Numbered from the stretch's first letter, positions 11,386-24,333 are shown. The stretch is DNA of 64,000 nucleotides from Cephalotus follicularis (GCA_001972305.1 BDDD01005219.1:95096-159095), one strand, 5' to 3'. Notes: generated from the letters alone by a model not told the origin. A program made the numbers and translations.

Positions 11386-12724
11386 TGCTTGTCACACCCC
11401 GCCTTACCATATCCAATTAGGACACAAGCATATATGGTGATATCAGAATTAAACATAATATTCCAGCATTCCATTCAATAGTTCATAAATCATATACGGA
11501 AGCATTCAATAAGTCGGAACATAAATACAAGTCATCCGCACGCAGCCCATACTACGTGCAGGTACAAGTCAAATAAAATATCCTTACATAAGGAAGTACA
11601 ACGGTAACGGGGTATGAACCGTTCGTTACAATACAATACATCATAAAAGGAAATAACAACCTTAAACGAAAGTAGAAGCTCGCCAAGCTTCAGCAGCAAT
11701 CTCCAACGTCTTACCTAATCTGAAATTGTAGGGGTTAGCCGTTGTCCTCACTTGGCTAAGTAGGAAGATAATGCATGCTAAGGAATATATGAATGCAACA
11801 TGTATGATAGTCTATTTTGAAAATAACATTTAAATGTGCCAAAATATAAGCAATCATGCCAAGTGTCCATAGACAATACATATGCAAGAATACCGCAGAA
11901 GGGTACAATCAATTCATCCTGGTTTGGGTGTCACATGTCGCTACCTCCTAGCTCCGATTGCGCACCACCTATCCATCACCCTACGCTCCGAAGATGATAG
12001 ATCAGGTAACATTTACTACCGGCGTTAGCGGGAAGTTTAACAAATAAGATCTGCAATGCAGATAAGTTTGGGTGATACTCTGGCCAACTCCTGGCACCCA
12101 GGATCCCCACCATAGTCGGTGACCACAACCATCACTCGACTATCGGCAATAAGCATAGACAAACAATTCAATCAATTCAAAGGTAATATTACATATATCA
12201 ATAATATGTGATATGAGGTTGTTTTCTTTAGAAACATATAACAATTCATTTATCCTACATCTCATAGGAGGGAAACGATATCAATACCATAATGGTTCTC
12301 GATTTGGAGAACAAAATAGGTGGTACCTCTCATAGAAGGAAAATCGATAATTTCTTTAAACAATAGGTTTTCATTTGTAAATGATAGTTGATATCATAAT
12401 TTGGGTACATAGCCCATAGTTGGTTTCAATCATTGAAATATAAGTGGTTGTGGTGTTGAATAGCACCAAAATAGTATATACTAATATAAGGTAGCATATA
12501 CAGTAACAACATTATAAGACAGTAGCAATTCAAGGATTCACAAGGAATAGCATTTCATAGTCATTCATATGCAACTCTCACAAGGAGTGCGTACGTTGTT
12601 TAATTTTGGGATGTAATTGTATATAAGGCCAGGATTGATTGTTCTAATCATCCGTATGGAGGCCAAGTTAATTGCATTCAAAATTGAGGCCCAACAGAAC
12701 CTATATCAGCATTTTTACCCAGGA

Positions 12725-12838
12725 CAGTCGGCTGTTCTAAAGACCAGTCGGCTGTTTTGGTTGAGCAGTCGAATGTTTTGTCTTAACAGTCGACTGGATA
12801 GGGTTAAGCAGTCGACTGACATGAAGAACAGTCAACTG
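12725..12838. repeat. Array of CAGTCGACTG palindromes, B 5' LTR, cluster 1
   Basis: Units start at 12725, 12745, 12766, 12787, 12809 and 12829 (spacings 20, 21, 21, 22 and 20 bp), identical phasing to the other LTR. One unit has decayed to CAGTCGAATG. Confidence 0.9.
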
Positions 12839-13898
12839 CTTCTGCCCAGAAAATGCAGGCAGAAGCAGTTTATATGCATTTCAATGTTCAATTTATAACC
12901 AATTCCACACATGCAATCATACAGAAAATAACATACATGATATGCATAATATATCTTCCATAAACATGTCATTACCCCTACCTCTATTGCTATCCCAAGA
13001 TCAATTGTAATTGATCTTTCTCTTTGTGTTTCCAAAGCCTTTTCACCAACAATCCTTCAATTCCAGCAAGATAAATCTATATCATGCATGCATGTGGTTC
13101 AGTCATTAACTAGAAGGTTTGACTAATTATCAGCTACCATTACTACTTCAACATTAGCCTTATTATCAATTCCTTAAGTCTTAGATTCTCATTTACAACT
13201 TCCTCTTGAACTCTTGGCCAATATATTTTTCAATTCCAGATTCCTTGTTCCTAATGAGTGAACAGAAGGTGTATATAGATACTTAAGGGAAAGCTTATAT
13301 CATGACAACTGACCATAACAATAATCCAAATTAGAGGCTACAATCTCCATTTATACTTGAACCATTTATCACCTTCTATTTCAATTCTAGAAGTTGTTAA
13401 TTCTTAACCTTGTTAACAGAAGACATTAACATCCTCCTAGTTATAGTATCATCACATTAACAGTGAGTTCGGATTGAGAACTTACCAAGAAAAACCATAG
13501 CTTTAATTCCCTCTTTGAGCTCTATTTCATCAACATGTAAGCTCCATTAACTTGTTAACAATTCTCCAGCAACTCCCTTTTCTCTCAGTGTTTTTCTAAC
13601 ACACACGCACAGCTCTAACAGCTGATATAAAGGTCTAGGAACCTCTGAATTCGCCAGGTTCTCACAACTCAGCTTCTCTCATTCCTTCTCTCATTCACAT
13701 GCAATTCTCTTCCTCTCTTCTTTCTATCTCCTTCGCACCTTTCTCTTCTTTCCATTCTGGTTGCAGGCTGCAGAGAACATGCAAGCACTCTATTTTTCAT
13801 GCCCTGGCAGCTACTGTCACGCATGATACCTGCCCCTCATGCAATGCCCCTTGGATTCAGTCTCACAGGCATGCACAGACACCTGTTCTGTACCGATC

Positions 13899-13977
13899 CA
13901 GTCGACTGTCTTTAGCAGGCAGTCGACTGTCCACACATGCATCAGACAGTCGACTGTTCCCCTGTGACAGTCGGCTG
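13899..13977. repeat. Array of CAGTCGACTG palindromes, B 5' LTR, cluster 2
   Basis: Units start at 13899, 13920, 13947 and 13968 (spacings 21, 27 and 21 bp). The first three are perfect CAGTCGACTG, better preserved than their partners at 7387-7465. Confidence 0.88.
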
Positions 13978-14153
13978 TCGATGGTTGCTTTTAGTTATCT
14001 TAAGTTTGATTTTCACCAATGGTTCCTCCACTCATCCCAAGCATTTACCAAACACAGAAATCATAATAATTGGGCATTAAATTCAAGTGAGTGTACATTT
14101 TATCAATCAACATTACAATGTACACAAATTGAATTTGCGGTTATTACAGGCTA

Positions 14154-15232
14154 AGCTTCCCACCCTTGCCAAAACGAACAATCCCCGTGTAAGGTGACAC
14201 CCTGAGGAAAACCTTGTCATCTACAGAGATCTCCAAGTCCTTTCGGTGCTTGTATGCGTAACTCTTTTGCCTACTTTGGGCCGCACGCAAACGGTCTTGG
14301 ATCACCTTCACCTTTTCTGTGGCGTCTTGTACCAACTATGGTCCCAACAACTGGCGTTCTCCCTCCTCATTCCAACACAAAGGAGTTTGACAATGTCTGC
14401 CATACAATGCCTCATAAGGAGCCACACTAATGCTTGCCTGGTAGCTGTTGTTGTAGTCGAACTCGATCAAAGTCAAATGGTCATCCCAACTTCCTCGGAA
14501 ATCCATGACACAAGCATTCAATATGTTCTCAAGAATCTGGATAGCACGCTCAGACTGCCCATCGGTCTGAGGATGGTACGCCGTACTGAGTCGCAACTCC
14601 GCACCCAACGTCCCCTGTATGCTCCGCCAGAATCCTGATGTGAACCTCGGGTCTCTATCCGAAACAATGCTGCTGGGGATCCCATGTAACCTGATCACAC
14701 CATCCACATACAACCGAGCTAACTTGTCCAAACTGAAGGCCTTTCTTATAGGTATGAAGTGACCAGACTTGGTCAGGAGATCAACAATCATCCAGATTGC
14801 ATCATGCTTACTCCTCGTCTGAGGAAAACCAGTGACAAAGTCCATCGATATGTTGTCCCATTTCCACACTGGAATAGGAAGCAGTTGAAGAAGACCTGAA
14901 GGCTTCTGTCGCCCAACCTTCACCTGCTGGCATGTCAAGCATCTTGCCACAAACCTGGCAATATCACGCTTCATGCCCCGCCACCAAAAAGACTGCCTTA
15001 GGTCACGATACATCTTTGTACCCCCAGGATGCATTGACCAAGGAGAACGATGAGCTTCTTCTAGGATCTCCTGCTTGATCGTCTCAACATGTGGCACACA
15101 TATCCCTTCTCCAAACATCAGAGCACCGTCACCCCTGATGTGGAAGTCAGTCCGAGAACCCTCTCTGACTTGTTTCATCAACTTGGCCAACCGCCATCCT
15201 TCTCTTACAATCCCCGGATCTGCTCTTCCCAA
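14154..15232 (-). pseudogene. pol: A pol: integrase
   Basis: Two frames (15232-14336 and 14335-14154), separated only by one stop, encode a nearly complete integrase. The zinc finger is visible (EEAHRSPWSMHPGGTKMY, CLTCQQVK). The DDE core residues are present: Asp in SMDFVTGF, Asp in IVSDRDPRFTSGFW and Glu in GQSERAIQILE. Then come the NNSYQASI and YEALYG motifs and the C-terminal DKVFLRVSP stretch. The protein stops where B is inserted and resumes at 4872 in the chromodomain part. With intact catalytic residues and only one stop, this is the best preserved domain of A, unlike its RT. Confidence 0.88.
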
Positions 15233-15863
15233 ACAGACCTCACTTGCAGAGAAGCCAACACAGCTCCACTGTCCCCGGCAGACAGCGCTACCCTCAAAGA
15301 CCTCAACTATTCCAACATTGGCAAGTAAACCAATCGTACATGAGCCAGGGAAGCGGAGGACTTCCTGCTCAACGCATCAGCAACCACGTTGGCCTTACCA
15401 GGATGATACTCAATGGTACAGTCATAATCCTTGATGAGCTCGATCCATCTCCTCTACCTTATGTTCAAATGTGGTTGAGAAGACAAGTACTTTGAACTCT
15501 GGTGGTCTGTAAAGATCTGGCAGACCTCACCATACAGATAGTGACGCCATATCTTCAAAGCAAACACCACCTCAGCCAACCCAAGTCATGTGTAGGGTAA
15601 TTGAGCTCATGAACCTTCAACTGCCAAGAAGCATAGGCAATAACCTTACCTTCTAGCATCAACATACAACCAAGGCCGCGTAAAGAAGCATCATTGTACA
15701 AAACAAAACCATCCCCCGAAGAAGGAAGGGTCAACACAGGAGCTGACATCAACCTATCCTTCAACGTCTGGAAGCTTTTCTCGTAGTCCTCTGACCAAAC
15801 AAACTTAACATTCTTCATTGTCAACTTCGACAGAGGAGCCGCTATTGCCGAGAATCCCTCCAT
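15233..15863 (-). pseudogene. pol: A pol: RNase H and linker to integrase
   Basis: Frame 15863-15555 covers the RT connection and RNase H start ([44 protein letters not shown]). It shifts near 15590, after NYPTHDL, where an ELAAVVF-type motif is expected. Translation of 15555-15400 in another minus frame gives [10 protein letters not shown], then LNIR-stop-RRWIEL and [14 protein letters not shown]. The TAG sits where D has a His codon and B also has TAG. The first RNase H Asp (YNDAS) is kept. A further TGA lies at the RT junction near 15867. Confidence 0.78.
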
Positions 15864-15869
15864 GAACCT

Positions 15870-16311
15870 TCAGTAATAGCCAGCAAGTCCAAGGAAACTG
15901 CGCACTTCAGGTACGCTATTGGGTCTTTCCCAGGCCAACACGGCTTCAACCTTTCTCAGGTCCACCTCAACACCCTGGCCCGAGATCACATGGCCGAAAA
16001 ACACAACCTTGTGCAACCAAAACTCACACTTACTGAGCTTAGCATACAACTCATGGTTTCTCAAGGTCTGCAGAACAATCCTCAGGTGTTCCTCGTGCTC
16101 AGCCATAATCCGTGAGTATACCATCACGTCGTTTATGAACACCACCACAAAGGTGTCCAAGAAGGGTTGGAACACACGATTCATCAAATCCATGAAAGCG
16201 GCCGGTGCATTGCTTAAACCCAATGGCATAACTGAGAACTCATAGAGACCATAGCGAGATCTGAAGGCTGTCTTCGGAACATCCTCTTCATTCACCTTCA
16301 ACCGGTGATAT
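15870..16311 (-). pseudogene. pol: A pol: C-terminal half of reverse transcriptase
   Basis: Frame 16301-15870 encodes the palm and thumb: [68 protein letters not shown] and [13 protein letters not shown]. The catalytic motif reads FINDV where D has FIDDV: the first metal-binding Asp is now Asn (GAC to AAC). That alone should abolish polymerase activity. The N-terminal half lies beyond E at 16861-17721; the target duplication CTAGA (16312-16316) marks the break. Confidence 0.88.
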
Positions 16312-16316
16312 CTAGA

Positions 16317-16855
16317 TGTTCACGTAAAAAGAATGTTTTAAAATTTATAGCCGCAAGTGCACGGATCATGCAGTAACGGGTCGAACGCAGGGAAAGGTAA
16401 ACTAGTTGTAATTTATCCAACCTAGGCGAAGTATACCAAATTTGAGATAAACTATTTTGTTCTAACCCAAAACCTTGAGAAACTAGCTACAAAACATAAT
16501 AAAACTAAACTAAGGAGGGAGGTGGCTACTTCCACAGACTCTTTCTGATCTAATCTACTGTTTTTGGCCGAATATAACATACTTATAGACTACTAAGTTG
16601 ATCAAAAACGGAATAAAAGCAATCCTAGTTACAAAATATGGCAAAAATCTAAACTTTCTATTTCTGCTGAATTTGGCATTTCTTCAATCTTTACTCTTTT
16701 AAGCTCCAATTTGCACACTTTTGGGTAGTATTTTTGCACTTTGGTGATTTAACACTTGTACCTGAAAATCAATATAACACAACCAAAGTAGTCTATTCAA
16801 AGCATAAAAATATCACAAATAATGTATTAAAAACAACACATTTTTATGCTAAACA
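16317..16855 (-). mobile_element. Insertion E: short LTR-like element inside A RT (relative of M)
   Basis: A 539 bp insertion runs from TGTTCACGTAAAA to TATGCTAAACA and is flanked by a perfect duplication CTAGA (16312-16316 and 16856-16860). Removing it restores the RT frame. Its two ends match those of M at 50014-51445, which has TSD GTCGA. It has no coding capacity. The TG...CA ends with short inverted repeat TGTT/AACA and the 5-bp TSDs fit a solo LTR or a minimal non-autonomous LTR element. Strand is uncertain because both ends fit the TG/CA rule. Relative to M it lacks two blocks, the larger interior block and the GTCGAT array. Confidence 0.85.
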
Positions 16856-16860
16856 CTAGA

Positions 16861-17721
16861 CCGAAGATCTATCTTAGAGAACACACAAGGGTCTCGTAAC
16901 TGATCAAACAAGTCGTCTATCCTTGGCAACAGATACTTGTTACGCACAGTGACCTTGTTAAGTTGCCTGTGGTCGATACACAAGCGTATAGCTCCATCCT
17001 TCTTCTTTACAAACAGGATCGGAGCACCCCATGGAGAACCACTAGGTCGGATAAATCCTTTATCCAACAAATCTTCCAACTGTACCTTCATCTCTTTCAA
17101 CTCTATAGGTGCCATACGGTAAGGAGCAAGGGATATAGGAGCCGCACCTGGCATCAACTCGATCTCAAAGTCGATTTCCCTGTCTGGAGGAAGACCTGGT
17201 AACTCATCAGGGAAGACATCGGGAAACTCACAAACCACGGGTATGTCCCCTACCTCGAGCTTAGTCATCCGAGTATCCACCACATGAGCTAGGAATCCTT
17301 GCGCACCTTTACCCAAACCCTTACGTGTAGCCGTAGCTGAGATCAACTTCAGGGGTGCCGAGCGCTGGTCGCAAACTAGCTCCATGCCTGACTCGTCCGG
17401 CAAGCCAAAGGAAACAACCTTAAGCGAACAATCGACCACTGCTAGATTCCTTACCAACATATCTGTGCCCATGATAGCATCAAAGTCCTCAATCTTGAAA
17501 GGAATAAGGTCGGCTACTAAACTCTGTCCTTTGATCACAACATCACAACCCCTATAGACTCGTTCTACACGGTAACTCTGGCCCGTAGGAACAGATACAA
17601 TGATCTCTTCATCCAAGGAGCTCAACACTCCACATGCATGGGCAACAAAGGATAAAGAGGCTCCCGTGTCAAACAAAACCGTGGCTTCTCTGACAAAGAT
17701 AAGGGCCTTACCTATAGCCAC
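16861..17721 (-). pseudogene. pol: A pol: protease and N-terminal half of RT
   Basis: The open frame begins in the retropepsin-like protease, whose active site [14 protein letters not shown] is intact. It continues through [11 protein letters not shown] and the protease-RT linker ([24 protein letters not shown]). It then enters [59 protein letters not shown] and KNKY-like [15 protein letters not shown]. The frame ends at the E insertion in the KIDLRS motif. There is no internal stop. The protease cleaves the polyprotein; RT copies the RNA. It is useless here because the second RT half is displaced and mutated. Confidence 0.88.
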
Positions 17722-19095
17722 GTCCGCGGATCCAGGAGCATCTGCTCTATTCAGAGCATAGACTCTAGCTGTTGCTGCTGGTCTACCCTGTTGATGACTT
17801 CCACCAGCCCTAGATTATCCCGCTTGCGAAGCCGTTGATCCACCTCTGGCTCCCACAGGTTTTCTATTAGAAGCAGCTGATCCAGGTGTCGTTGTGGTCT
17901 ACTGGACATGGGGACAGTTCCTGTTGAAGTGCCCAACCTGGACACACTGGAAACATTCACGGGTATCTCTCTTGCAGTTGCTAAAGTGGAAGCGACCACA
18001 GTTTTGGCACTTAGGAGGCTATTGAGAAACTGAAGGGCTCTGATGCCTGCTCTGCTGCACACCACTGGCTATAAGAGGACTCGTCTGCTGCGAAGAAAAC
18101 ATCCCCTGGCCATCAGACCTAGCCTGTCCCCGGTTTCCACCATCAGTTTGCTGATTGGAGTACCGTTTCCTTCGTTTCCCTTGTCCTCGGGAGGAACCCT
18201 CCCCTTGAGCAGATTGCTGTCCATCTATCTTCTGTCCCATTTCCTGGCGGTTCCTCTGTTTCATGATACTCTGCTCAACCCTCTTGGCAGATTCCACCAT
18301 ATCTCCAAAGACAGTCCAGTTGGTTGCTGCCACAGTATGTCTCACCTCGGGATTCAACCCATCCAAGAATTTCTCACGCCTCTCCTCTTGGTCTGCAACA
18401 AAAACCAGAGCAAAATGAGACAACTCCATAAAGCGGTATTCATACTGGGTCATGGTCATACTCGCTTGACTCAAATGTGGAAACTCTCCCCTCTTCCCCT
18501 TCAGGAAAGGTAGCAGGGAAGAAGTACTAACTAAACTCCCGTTTGAAGACATCCCAAGTGATCATAGCAGCATCAGTATGTCTAGCTTGGAGAGCTTCCC
18601 ACCAACGAAGAGCATTCTTCCTTACCAAGAAGATGGCAAGTCCACCGCGCGAGTCTTCGGAAACTCCCATCTGTACAAAGAGCATCTCGAGATGATTCAA
18701 CCATGCCTCTGCATCTGCTGGATCATCCGTTCCCTCAAAGGTTACAGCACCTAAACGTTACAGACGTTCAACTGGTAAAGCTTGAGGTCGAGAACCACTC
18801 AAAGCTTGTGCTATCATCGTAGCAAACTGCATCCACTCTACTTGACCACCTGTACCAATCAGAGGAGCTACCTGCGCTGGTGACTGCGCTGTCGGGACCT
18901 TAGCTGCCACAGCTGGTCAGTCTCTTATTCTACCATCCCAGGGTTAACCTGCACACAAGGTCCTACAGGAGGCAGTTCTTGATTCACATCTTGTAAGGAG
19001 GTCTCTCTTCCTCTACCCTGACCACGTCCTCTAGCTGGGGAGACCCCTCATCCCCTACCCATACCACTTCCTCGAGTTTGACGCAGAGGCACCAT
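17722..19095 (-). pseudogene. gag: A gag, near full length but interrupted by stops
   Basis: Minus-strand translation from an ATG at 19093-19095 gives a basic Gly/Arg-rich N-terminus. It continues with a capsid-type core (WMQFATMIAQALSGSRPQA, GAVTFEGTDDPADAEAWLNH, NALRWWEALQARH, ITWDVFKREF), then KGKRGEFPHLSQASMT, YRFMELSHFA and FLDGLNPEVR. Zinc knuckles follow at 18013-17900: a shortened CQNCGRFHFSNC and a canonical CFQCVQVGHFNRNC. I see in-frame stops near 19050, 18935, 18760, 18540 and after the knuckles. Order and length match the retrotransposon Gag of D. Upstream, 19096-19190 is leader without features. Confidence 0.8.
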
Positions 19096-19194
19096 CTACC
19101 TTCACATGCAAGGTTAGGACATCACTAACATGTGTACTACATGAAATGCAATGCATGCATAGTCTCCAAAGAAAACACAAGGAAACCAAACAGG

Positions 19195-19211
19195 TCTCTC
19201 TGATACAAAAA
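19195..19211 (-). other. Probable primer binding site of A
   Basis: The plus strand TCTCTCTGATACAAAAA lies just before the LTR at 19215. Its reverse complement contains TGTATCAGAGAG, close to the iMet site TGGTATCAGAGC of B, C and D but with mismatches, so primer identity is inferred from position. Confidence 0.5.
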
Positions 19212-19214
19212 AGC

Positions 19215-21881
19215 TGACACGCCCCGTTCCTGAGCACCCCTGCCCGAGGATGGCCGTGCCAGGCAGAAGGATCCCTCACATGGATCCCAACAACAGCAAA
19301 GGCTAACGCTAAGGCCAGGGCAGGCGTTAAAAACACCCTGTCGAGGAGAGTCTGGCTCCCCAAGCCAAATGCTCCCAGGGCATAAAACAAGGAATGCCCA
19401 AGCAGGGAGGAGGAATTTCCCATCTCCTCAAAGCCAAAAACGCCCCGCACGCCAGAAGAAACACACGGCAAAGAAGGGACAAAGAAGGAAGCGTAAAACT
19501 GTGAACTAACCCTTACTTAAAACCATTCCCACAAGACACCGTTTAACTAAAGGAAACGCGGATCACACCCACTGCCAAAACGCACCGTTCCACTAAAGGA
19601 AAAAGCCAGGGGAGGGAGCCAGGGCAAAGAACTCAACAATACGTCTTGCCTGGGGTCCCGGGCAGGGGATGTAAACACAACATGATGTACCAGAAACCAG
19701 GCATGCGCCCCATCCTAAGACATGCCTTCCCAGGGTGAACCATCCTCAGGCATGTCCTCATTGGACGACCTCCCCGGGGCATGACCCATACAAACAAGGT
19801 TATGCCCGAGCGCTAGAAAACGACTACGCTTAACAAAAGGCTAAGCCTTGGATCAACACAAGGGCCCGGGGACAAACGCCAAGCACATGCGATAACCATC
19901 CGAGGTCCCACCAACACTCGAACTACACTATGGAGATAAAATCTCACCCCGGCCAGGTGCCCAAGGGATCCACCCGGGCTCATCCACAAAAACATCTTCA
20001 GGGACCGAGCTGGTCCGAGGTTGGGAGGTCGGGAAAAATTAAAGAAAACTGCTAACTCCCACATAACGCCTACAACATGCCCGGGCACAATACCCAGGGA
20101 CGCCACCAGACTCCAACTTAGGGTTAACCAACCCGAGCTGCAAAGTCAACCTACAGTTTTACCAACTATGAACAAAGCCACCCCTCCCTCGGCATCTCAG
20201 CAAATGTGCCATGCGCAAAGGGCCCGCAGAGAAACACTGAAGTTTCACCAAGGCCAGGGCTTGGGAGACCTGCTCCACTGCCTAGGGTCAAACAACGTCC
20301 GAACTCATACGTCGTCCCTGCACACCCAAACACTTGCAAAATAGCGCCAGAGCTGGGAAAACAGAACCAACAACAAGTATATAAAACAAGAGAATTATAT
20401 ACACGATCCCGGGCAAAATTCCCATGACGCCAAACATCCAAGAGTTATACACATGTTTACAAGGAGAAGGCTTTACAAGGCATAGATATAACAAAATCTA
20501 TACAAAAACTCCCAAGAATGTCCCCAAATGCATGAAGGTACTCGTGGCCTATGAGGCATCCTAAGATGCTACATCCGGCGTCTACCTCTCTCGACAAGCT
20601 GTTCTTAGTGGATATCAAGAACACTGCTGCCCCGCTCCCTCTGCACACAAAACTGAGAGGGGATTAGTCCAACTGACTAGTGAGTAAGAGCAAGGAATAT
20701 CTTGGGAGACCCACTTCCACCGGGGTGCCAAGAGTCAAGGTGAACGTGCCCTACCCCAACTGGGTCGGGGACAACCCATACCCACTGCTAAAAAAAACAA
20801 GGCAGGGGTGAAAATATACAATGATATCAATGAACAGGAGAGCCCGAGGAGACGTCAGAGCTACCAACTCAATGACTGACCTCAAGGAAAGAACATAAAC
20901 AACAGTTTATATGTCAGAACATGCCAGGGAACCAAGGATCAACAAATATCAAGGGGACTACTGGTACTGTATCAATCACAAGCACATTCCACACACGCAC
21001 ATGCACACATCAAACTCACACACTTCCATAGCCGGAACCACCTCGGCAGGATAAATAACAACTCCGTTCATGTTCTATCAATGCGGTCTTGGGCTACAGG
21101 ACTGAACACATCCCTCATATACTCATATAGATACCCACTTCCAGAGCACCATATGAACATCGGTAGAAGGGCTACGCAAGCTCTCCTTCCTCGGCAAATC
21201 ACACGTTGGCGCACCTCACTACATGAAAGTCGATTGAGGGGCTATGCAAGCCCACCCCCATCAGCAATCACGAGCTCAGCACTACACCAGGTGAACCTCG
21301 ATCGAGAAGCTACCTCGTCGGTAATCACTTAGTGTTAGTATCATCCAAGGGGCCCGCAAATCACCTCTCAACTCTTCCCTTGATGAGATAACAGAGGAGA
21401 ACCTCGGCTCCGAGGTAAGTGTACCACCACTTAGAGCATCTCGTGCCGCCAGTTTCATACATAACCAAGTAACCAGTACCCAGTGACAAGTACTCGAGGA
21501 CAACAACACATGATATCAAATAAAGCATGAATACTTAAACAGAAAGGGGAAACAATAAGCTCAACCCAGGCATTGAGCCTTCAACTCGAAACAAAGTATT
21601 CATATGCAATATCAACAAGATGATAGGAGAAGAAGTCCTAGTCAAAAATAATATCATGGAAGGTTATATATACAATAAACTCTCTGTTATCAATTGATAG
21701 AAAGAAGAACATCCCACTCACTAGTATCAACAGCTTCCTCAGCTAGCTTCCTTGTTGCGCAGGCTCCGTGCCAAGATCTTCCTCTGCAAGACCAACACAC
21801 AACAATGCTAAGCTACCATGAAAAAAAATCTCTGAAGCTATGCATGAACCACAAACAACCATGAAAACCAAGGTGAAGCTC
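19215..21881 (-). mobile_element. 5' LTR of A, inner segment (split by D)
   Basis: Begins TGACACGCCCCGTTCC and aligns with 1347-4018 of the other LTR. The break is at the AAGCTC before TGTCACACCCC, and the LTR resumes at 32162. AGCTC (21877-21881) is the duplication left by D. The GC-rich part (19230-20350) again holds many CCCGGGC/CCAGGGC words. Confidence 0.9.
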
Positions 21882-22568
21882 TGTCACACCCCGTTTCCAA
21901 CTTAAGACAACATATAGAGTGGTAAGGCAACCACCATAAAATAATCTAGCTCATGTGAAAATACCAATAATTTAAAACCTTCGATAGCGGAAGCAACAAC
22001 AACATAAATGACCCGAATATAAAAACACATCACGCATCCCATACTACGTGATGCCCGACAATCCAAACATAACTGTTGATCGCCCAAAATGGAGTGTGAG
22101 ATAATAATACAATACAAGATAACAAAATATCCAACGTTACAAAATCCGAGTAACATGATAAATGTTCAATAACCAAAATACATAAATAAGAGAAATAACA
22201 AGTCTTCTCTTTAAATCTCCGTGCATGCTCCATGTCAAGATCACTTCATCAATCTGTTACAGTAGGGGTTAGCCTTTGTCCTCACTCGGCTAAGTGAATA
22301 AACCCATAAATACAGTTCAGGTCATAAGATAATGAGTATCATGAATGAATGCATAATGATGCAGTATGACATGAAATTTCCAAGTAAATATACTTTCATA
22401 TATAAAAATATATGTATGATCATAGTACAAGTATAACTCATAGGTTATATCAACAGAAGCAAGAAATATTTTCCAAAAAAGGAACCAGACAAGCCAAACG
22501 TCATGACCGTCGCCACCTCCTGGCCCCAACGTCATGCACTCTTACTCCACCCCCGGGAGCAAGTCCAA

Positions 22569-22684
22569 TAAGTTGTGCTAAACCAACAGCAAGTTACTTG
22601 CACAGTGGCTAAGTAATCAACAAGTTATTAGCACGGTGGCTAATAATTAAAAAGTTATTAGCACGGCGGCTAATAATCAACAAG
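22569..22684. repeat. Tandem hairpin array, D 3' LTR
   Basis: Units starting AAGTT lie at 22591, 22622 and 22652 (31 and 30 bp apart). A partial unit before them has lost one arm by an 11-bp deletion relative to the other LTR. Full units have arms TTATTAGC and GCTAATAA around ACGGTG or ACGGCG. The unit at 22591 has TTACTTGC and GCTAAGTAA around ACAGTG. Confidence 0.85.
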
Positions 22685-23165
22685 CACAAGCAATTCAAGT
22701 ACAAGTCAGTCAATTACATATAATTACTTGATCAAAACATATTTGTTTAAAATATATTATTCCGTTCACAAGTTGTAATAAGTTATAAACTTAAAGCAAT
22801 ACATTTTTCTGTCGTTGGAAATACTTCCCCATTCATTTCGAAAATATATACATTCATAAATTATACATTTTCGCAAATTGCATTTGGTTTCATAATCAAC
22901 CCCTTAAAACATGTCATTGGAAATACTTCCCCATTTACCTCGAAAATATATAATTTCATATGTTGACAAATATACATTTTCGTACACAAATGATCATAAT
23001 AATCATGCAAGCTTTTCAAAATGGTTAACACTTTCAAGTAAGCAACCATAATGCAATTCATAGTAACAATGCAAACATATGCTCAGAATGCATCTAGGTT
23101 CGTTTCTAGAGTCATTTCGGGTCTAACGGGCCCCATTCGAGCAAAACTCCACTGTCCAGGAGGAA

Positions 23166-23290
23166 AGGCGTCGACGTCATTCCTTAAGGCGTCGATGTCT
23201 TTTAGCCTAAAGCGTCAATCCTAAGTACAAATACTTCCAGGCGTATTCGAACCAAAGACGTCGATGTCTTTACAAAGACGTCGATGTCTT
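23166..23290. repeat. GTCGAT/GTCGAC palindrome array, D 3' LTR, cluster 1
   Basis: Cores start at 23170, 23191, 23214, 23260 and 23280 (spacings 21, 23, 46 and 20 bp). The best unit reads AAAGACGTCGATGTCTTT: arms AAAGAC and GTCTTT around GTCGAT. Confidence 0.85.
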
Positions 23291-23510
23291 TTTCATACCA
23301 GAGAGCATCAGCTCGCGAGTCTTGATTCTAGAGGGTAGAATCCAACCTTTTAATCCCTCATATAAACGAATCCCACTTCCTAACGTATAAGGTATGCTAC
23401 TGGTGAATAGGAACACAACCAGAACATCAATTCGAATTTAAACAGGCGATTCCATGTGGCTAAATAGCCATCCGAAATGAACATCACAGTTCTATAATTT
23501 CCCAGAAAAG

Positions 23511-23592
23511 GAGTCGATGTCTTTATAAAAGCATCGATACCCTTCATGTTTTCACACGAAGACGTCGACGTCTTCACATAGACGTCGATGTT
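23511..23592. repeat. GTCGAT/GTCGAC palindrome array, D 3' LTR, cluster 2
   Basis: Cores start at 23513, 23533 (ATCGAT), 23564 and 23584, giving two pairs 20 bp apart separated by 31 bp. The third unit is a perfect palindrome, GAAGACGTCGACGTCTTC. Confidence 0.85.
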
Positions 23593-24333
23593 TTTACAAC
23601 CCAGAACGTGTTTTCTACGAATTTAACATACCAAGCCATTATCAAATCCATCCTTTACACAATCAATTCACATATTCATGTAATCATACATGCAAAATAA
23701 ACTCAGTGTATCACAGTAACACTACAACAAGTCCAGAATCACAATCCAGTCGTTAACATGCAATTCACCATGCTATTCATTAACTTAGAACTCAAAATGC
23801 ATATATAAATCCATCACTTTCCCCTACCTTATTGTTCCAAGTTAGGAACTGGAAAGTCCACCTCTTTAAGTCTCCAAGTTCTGGCTACCAGCAGCTCCAA
23901 GGTTCCTCAGCAACTGCCACCCACGAGCTCCAATCTTCCAGCTTATTCCAAGCTCAACAATGGCACACACACACACTGTTTTATTCCCTCTCTTTCTTCT
24001 GGTGTTATAAAACGAGAGAGACAAGTGGGGAGGGATATTCTTATGCAGATGGCTTCCCCAACCAGCTTTCTGCTGACATATAACAGGCCACCCCCGAGAT
24101 CTCTCCCACTTTCCAGGCTTCTGCACTTTCTTTCTATTTTCTATTCATCCCTTTTTGCAGGTTGCATGTTAGGCTGCATATTCCTTGCATGTTCCAGGTG
24201 ATGGGCATGTTTTAGTATTCCTGACAATGCTTAACATGTCATAATGCACTTGTAAAGGCATTAGGTAAAGCCCCAAAAGAATCTCCTTGCATGTTACTCT
24301 GCCGACGAAGAACGTGATAGCCATTCTTTACAA

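Larger units (their letters stand above)
4878..14148 (-). mobile_element. Element B: Ty3/gypsy chromovirus inserted in A pol
   Basis: A 9,271 bp element with two LTRs of exactly 2,759 bp (4878-7636 and 11390-14148), PBS, polypurine tract and chromovirus-type coding remnants, all on the minus strand. It is flanked by GGCAA (4873-4877) and GGCTA (14149-14153). The uninterrupted target reads GGCTA, so the left copy carries one substitution. The coding region is badly damaged: most of gag is missing, there are several frameshifts, and RT and RNase H catalytic residues are changed. The LTRs differ by only a few percent by eye. The lineage is close to D: the LTRs share TGTCACACCCCG ends, the GCGGAAGCA block and the TAGGGGTTAGCC block. 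Confidence 0.92.
11390..14148 (-). mobile_element. 5' LTR of B
   Basis: It has the same length (2,759 bp) and order as 4878-7636, from TGTCACACCCCGCC to GGTTATTACA. In the first 400 bases I count roughly 15 differences; later parts are closer. It is followed by the target duplication GGCTA at 14149-14153. Confidence 0.92.
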